This document shows positions 14,331 to 16,226 of a DNA stretch of 16,226 bases, piece after piece; within the stretch, counting starts at the first letter, position 1, and the number at the start of each line of letters is the position of its first letter. The notes beneath the pieces are model-generated. The model did no database searches, was not told the origin of the DNA, and saw only the letters and a program-made list of their open reading frames with translations. Both the position numbers and the translations under genes were made by a program. Origin of the DNA: UBA1425 sp051881715 (GTDB lineage Bacteria > Bacillota > Clostridia > Oscillospirales > Acutalibacteraceae); contig JBJEQK010000043.1 in the NCBI GenBank assembly GCA_051881715.1, positions 1 to 16,226 on the forward strand, written 5' to 3'.

Positions 14331-16133
14331 ATGTCTGAAACCATTCCCGCAAGGAAAGACGTTCCTGTGGCGCACACATGGAAGCTGGAAGATATTTTTG
14401 AAAGCAACGAGGCGTGGGATCGTGAATACGAGACTTTGCAGACGATGCCGGAAAAGATCGCCGCCTATCCGGGCAAGCTCGGCACGGATGCCCGGGCGCT
14501 GTACGATTTTTTTCGGCTGGAGGACGAGCTGTCCGTCCGCCTGACCGCACTGCACAGCTACGCCAACTGCCGCAGTGACGAGGACACGACCAACAGCCTG
14601 TACATCGACAGGAAGGGCAAAGCGATCCGGGTGTGGGTGGCGGTTTCCGAAGCGTTGGCCTTTGCGGCGCCGGAGATCATCGGCATCGGCGAGGAGACCC
14701 TGACCCGCTTTTACACGGAGTGTCCCGCACTGCACGAATACGACAGAAGTCTTTATCTTATCCGCCGCAAGACGGCGCACGTCCTTTCGCCGGAGTGCGA
14801 AACACTGCTGGCCGCCACGGGAGAAATGGCGGAGGGAGCGGAAAACATCAACGCCAGTCTGATGAATGCCGACCTCACGTTCCCCTCCGTTCGGGACAGG
14901 GACGGGCAGGAACACACCCTGACCAACAGCACCCTTGTTCCGCTGCTGATGTCTGCGGACAGAACCCTGCGCAAGAACGCCTTTACCGCGTACTACGCAC
15001 AGCTCGGCGCATTCAAAAATACCATCGCCGCTTCGCTGGACGCCTGCTTCAAGCAGATGAAATTCTATGCGAACGCACGGCGCTATTCCTCCATGCTGGA
15101 AGCGTCCCTGTTCAGCCACGAGATCCCGGTCAGCGTCTACCACAGTCTGATCGAAGCCGTACACGAAAATATGGACAAAATGTACGCCTATGTCGCCCTG
15201 CGCAAGAAAATGCTGGGCGTCGATAGCCTGCATATGTACGACGTCTACACGCCCCTTGTGGAGGATGCGGCGGAGAAAATCTCCTTCGAGACGGCGAAAA
15301 GCACGGTGCTCGAAGCGCTTTCCGTCCTCGGCGAAGATTATGTTGCCCTGCTGAAAGAGGGCTTCGACAACCGCTGGATCGACGTATACGAAAACAAGGG
15401 CAAGCGCTCCGGCGCCTACAGTACCTCCGTTTCGAGACCGCACCCCTATGTTCTTCTGAACCACAAGGATGATCTGGACAGTATGTTCACCCTGGCGCAC
15501 GAAATGGGTCACGCCCTGCACTCCTACCACTCCACGAAATACCAGCCCGTCAGCACCTCGGACTATGTGATCTTTGTGGCGGAGGTCGCCTCCACCTGCA
15601 ATGAAGTGCTGTTGATGCAGTATCTGCTATCGCACACCGAGGACAAGAACAAACGTGTCTGCCTTCTCAATCACTTCCTCGACCAGTTCAAGGGTACGCT
15701 GTACCGGCAGACCATGTTCGCCGAGTTTGAGCTGGAAATGGCGCAGATGTGCGAGGGCGGCGAAGCACTGACGGCGGATGCGCTGTGTGAAAAATATCTG
15801 GCGCTGAACCGGCTGTACTTCGGCGAGGAGATGGTTTCCGACGAAGAGATCGCACTGGAATGGGCAAGGATCCCCCACTTTTTCTCCAACTTCTATGTTT
15901 TCCAGTATGCCACCGGCTTCAGTGCGGCGGTCGCCATCGCCAACCGCATCCTGCACGAGGGACAGCCGGCGGTGGACGACTACAAGAAATTCCTGTCCTC
16001 CGGCTCCTGCGTAGACCCGATCTCCCTTTTGAAGATCGCCGGCGTGGACATGAGCACCCCCGAGCCCGTCAATTCCGCCCTGCGGCTGTTCGGCGAACTG
16101 GTGGACGAACTGCGCACCCTGACGGAACAATAA
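14331..16133 (+). CDS. pepF: Oligoendopeptidase F (M3B zinc metallopeptidase), 600 aa
   Basis: This is a cytosolic zinc endopeptidase that cleaves oligopeptides, typically in peptide recycling. The zinc site is HEMGH, with H390, catalytic E391 and H394, and the third ligand is E418 in FVAEVAST. The N-terminal part is the helical oligoendopeptidase N-terminal region (about 1-190), followed by the M3 catalytic domain. C-terminal signatures such as FYVFQYATGFSAA are typical of the PepF/M3B family. The length matches the usual value of about 600. There is no signal peptide, consistent with cytosolic action. The gene appears monocistronic, and an extragenic repeat begins 12 bases after the stop. 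The subfamily is certain; the peptide preference is not. Confidence 0.95.
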   Translation: MSETIPARKDVPVAHTWKLEDIFESNEAWDREYETLQTMPEKIAAYPGKLGTDARALYDFFRLEDELSVRLTALHSYANCRSDEDTTNSLYIDRKGKAIRVWVAVSEALAFAAPEIIGIGEETLTRFYTECPALHEYDRSLYLIRRKTAHVLSPECETLLAATGEMAEGAENINASLMNADLTFPSVRDRDGQEHTLTNSTLVPLLMSADRTLRKNAFTAYYAQLGAFKNTIAASLDACFKQMKFYANARRYSSMLEASLFSHEIPVSVYHSLIEAVHENMDKMYAYVALRKKMLGVDSLHMYDVYTPLVEDAAEKISFETAKSTVLEALSVLGEDYVALLKEGFDNRWIDVYENKGKRSGAYSTSVSRPHPYVLLNHKDDLDSMFTLAHEMGHALHSYHSTKYQPVSTSDYVIFVAEVASTCNEVLLMQYLLSHTEDKNKRVCLLNHFLDQFKGTLYRQTMFAEFELEMAQMCEGGEALTADALCEKYLALNRLYFGEEMVSDEEIALEWARIPHFFSNFYVFQYATGFSAAVAIANRILHEGQPAVDDYKKFLSSGSCVDPISLLKIAGVDMSTPEPVNSALRLFGELVDELRTLTEQ

Positions 16134-16145
16134 CCGCATATTAAA

Positions 16146-16226
16146 AGGTTCATCACGGAAAGTTGGGGGAATAAAAGTTTCGCTCAAGCCTTTTTAAAGG
16201 CTTGCGGATTCCAAAGGCGGCGCCTT
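16146..16226 (+). repeat. Dispersed extragenic repeat, copy B, cut by the window end
   Basis: This is the inverted partner of 109-189, with 73 of 81 identical positions and no gaps. It starts with AGGTTCATCACG and includes the hairpin CAAGCCTTT-TT-AAAGGCTTG (16184-16203). It ends at the window edge inside the palindrome that includes GGCGGCGCC. It lies 12 bases after the pepF stop and reads in the same direction as pepF. The repeat probably continues beyond the window. Confidence 0.82.

Noticed and set aside
14175..15530. A minus-strand open frame of about 451 codons antisense to pepF
   Set aside because: It is a shadow of pepF codon use, without recognisable motifs or a ribosome site, and it runs through the pepF promoter and leader hairpin.
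109..16226. Inverted repeats at both ends taken as the termini of one 16-kb transposon
   Set aside because: There is no transposase, integrase or target duplication, and the content between is housekeeping. Each copy sits at a 3' end of a gene, which fits a dispersed extragenic repeat better.

Overview
The window looks like chromosome from a Gram-positive gut Clostridia, probably an Oscillospiraceae/Ruminococcaceae-like anaerobe. This rests on gene content and is an inference: a very large secreted protein with InlB-type (Listeria-Bacteroides) repeats and a C-terminal dockerin, an MEP-pathway isoprenoid kinase (IspE), a PepF-type M3B peptidase, membrane proteins headed by a zinc ribbon, and strong GGAGG ribosome sites with sigma-A-like promoters. 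No tRNA, rRNA, CRISPR array, transposase or phage gene was seen.

Layout. Positions 1-297 are non-coding and dense in hairpins: a 15-bp hairpin, a run of three shorter hairpins forming one end of a dispersed repeat, and a terminator. Positions 298-8130 (minus) hold a single 2610-residue surface protein: signal peptide, unassigned N-terminal domain, helical module, GLUG-like beta region, about 12 consecutive InlB-type repeats interrupted by one MucBP-like module, an alpha-helical module region, one last InlB repeat and a dockerin. A 253-bp AT-rich divergent region separates it from a plus-strand pair, a PHP-domain phosphoesterase (8384-9205) and ispE (9218-10084). A HAD phosphatase (10161-10751) and a 227-residue secreted protein (10899-11582) follow, each with its own promoter and terminator. 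Convergent to these is a minus-strand two-gene operon (13989 down to 11623) of zinc-ribbon membrane proteins. The 341-bp gap to pepF (14331-16133, plus) has divergent promoters and two dyads. A second, inverted copy of the repeat follows pepF and runs off the window edge.

The genes do not form one pathway. The window is ordinary housekeeping chromosome (ispE, pepF, PHP, HAD) carrying two cell-envelope pieces: the giant dockerin protein and the zinc-ribbon pair. The least explained parts are the inverted 81-bp repeat pair, which lies 3' of two different genes in the same orientation relative to transcription, and the unassigned domains of the giant protein.
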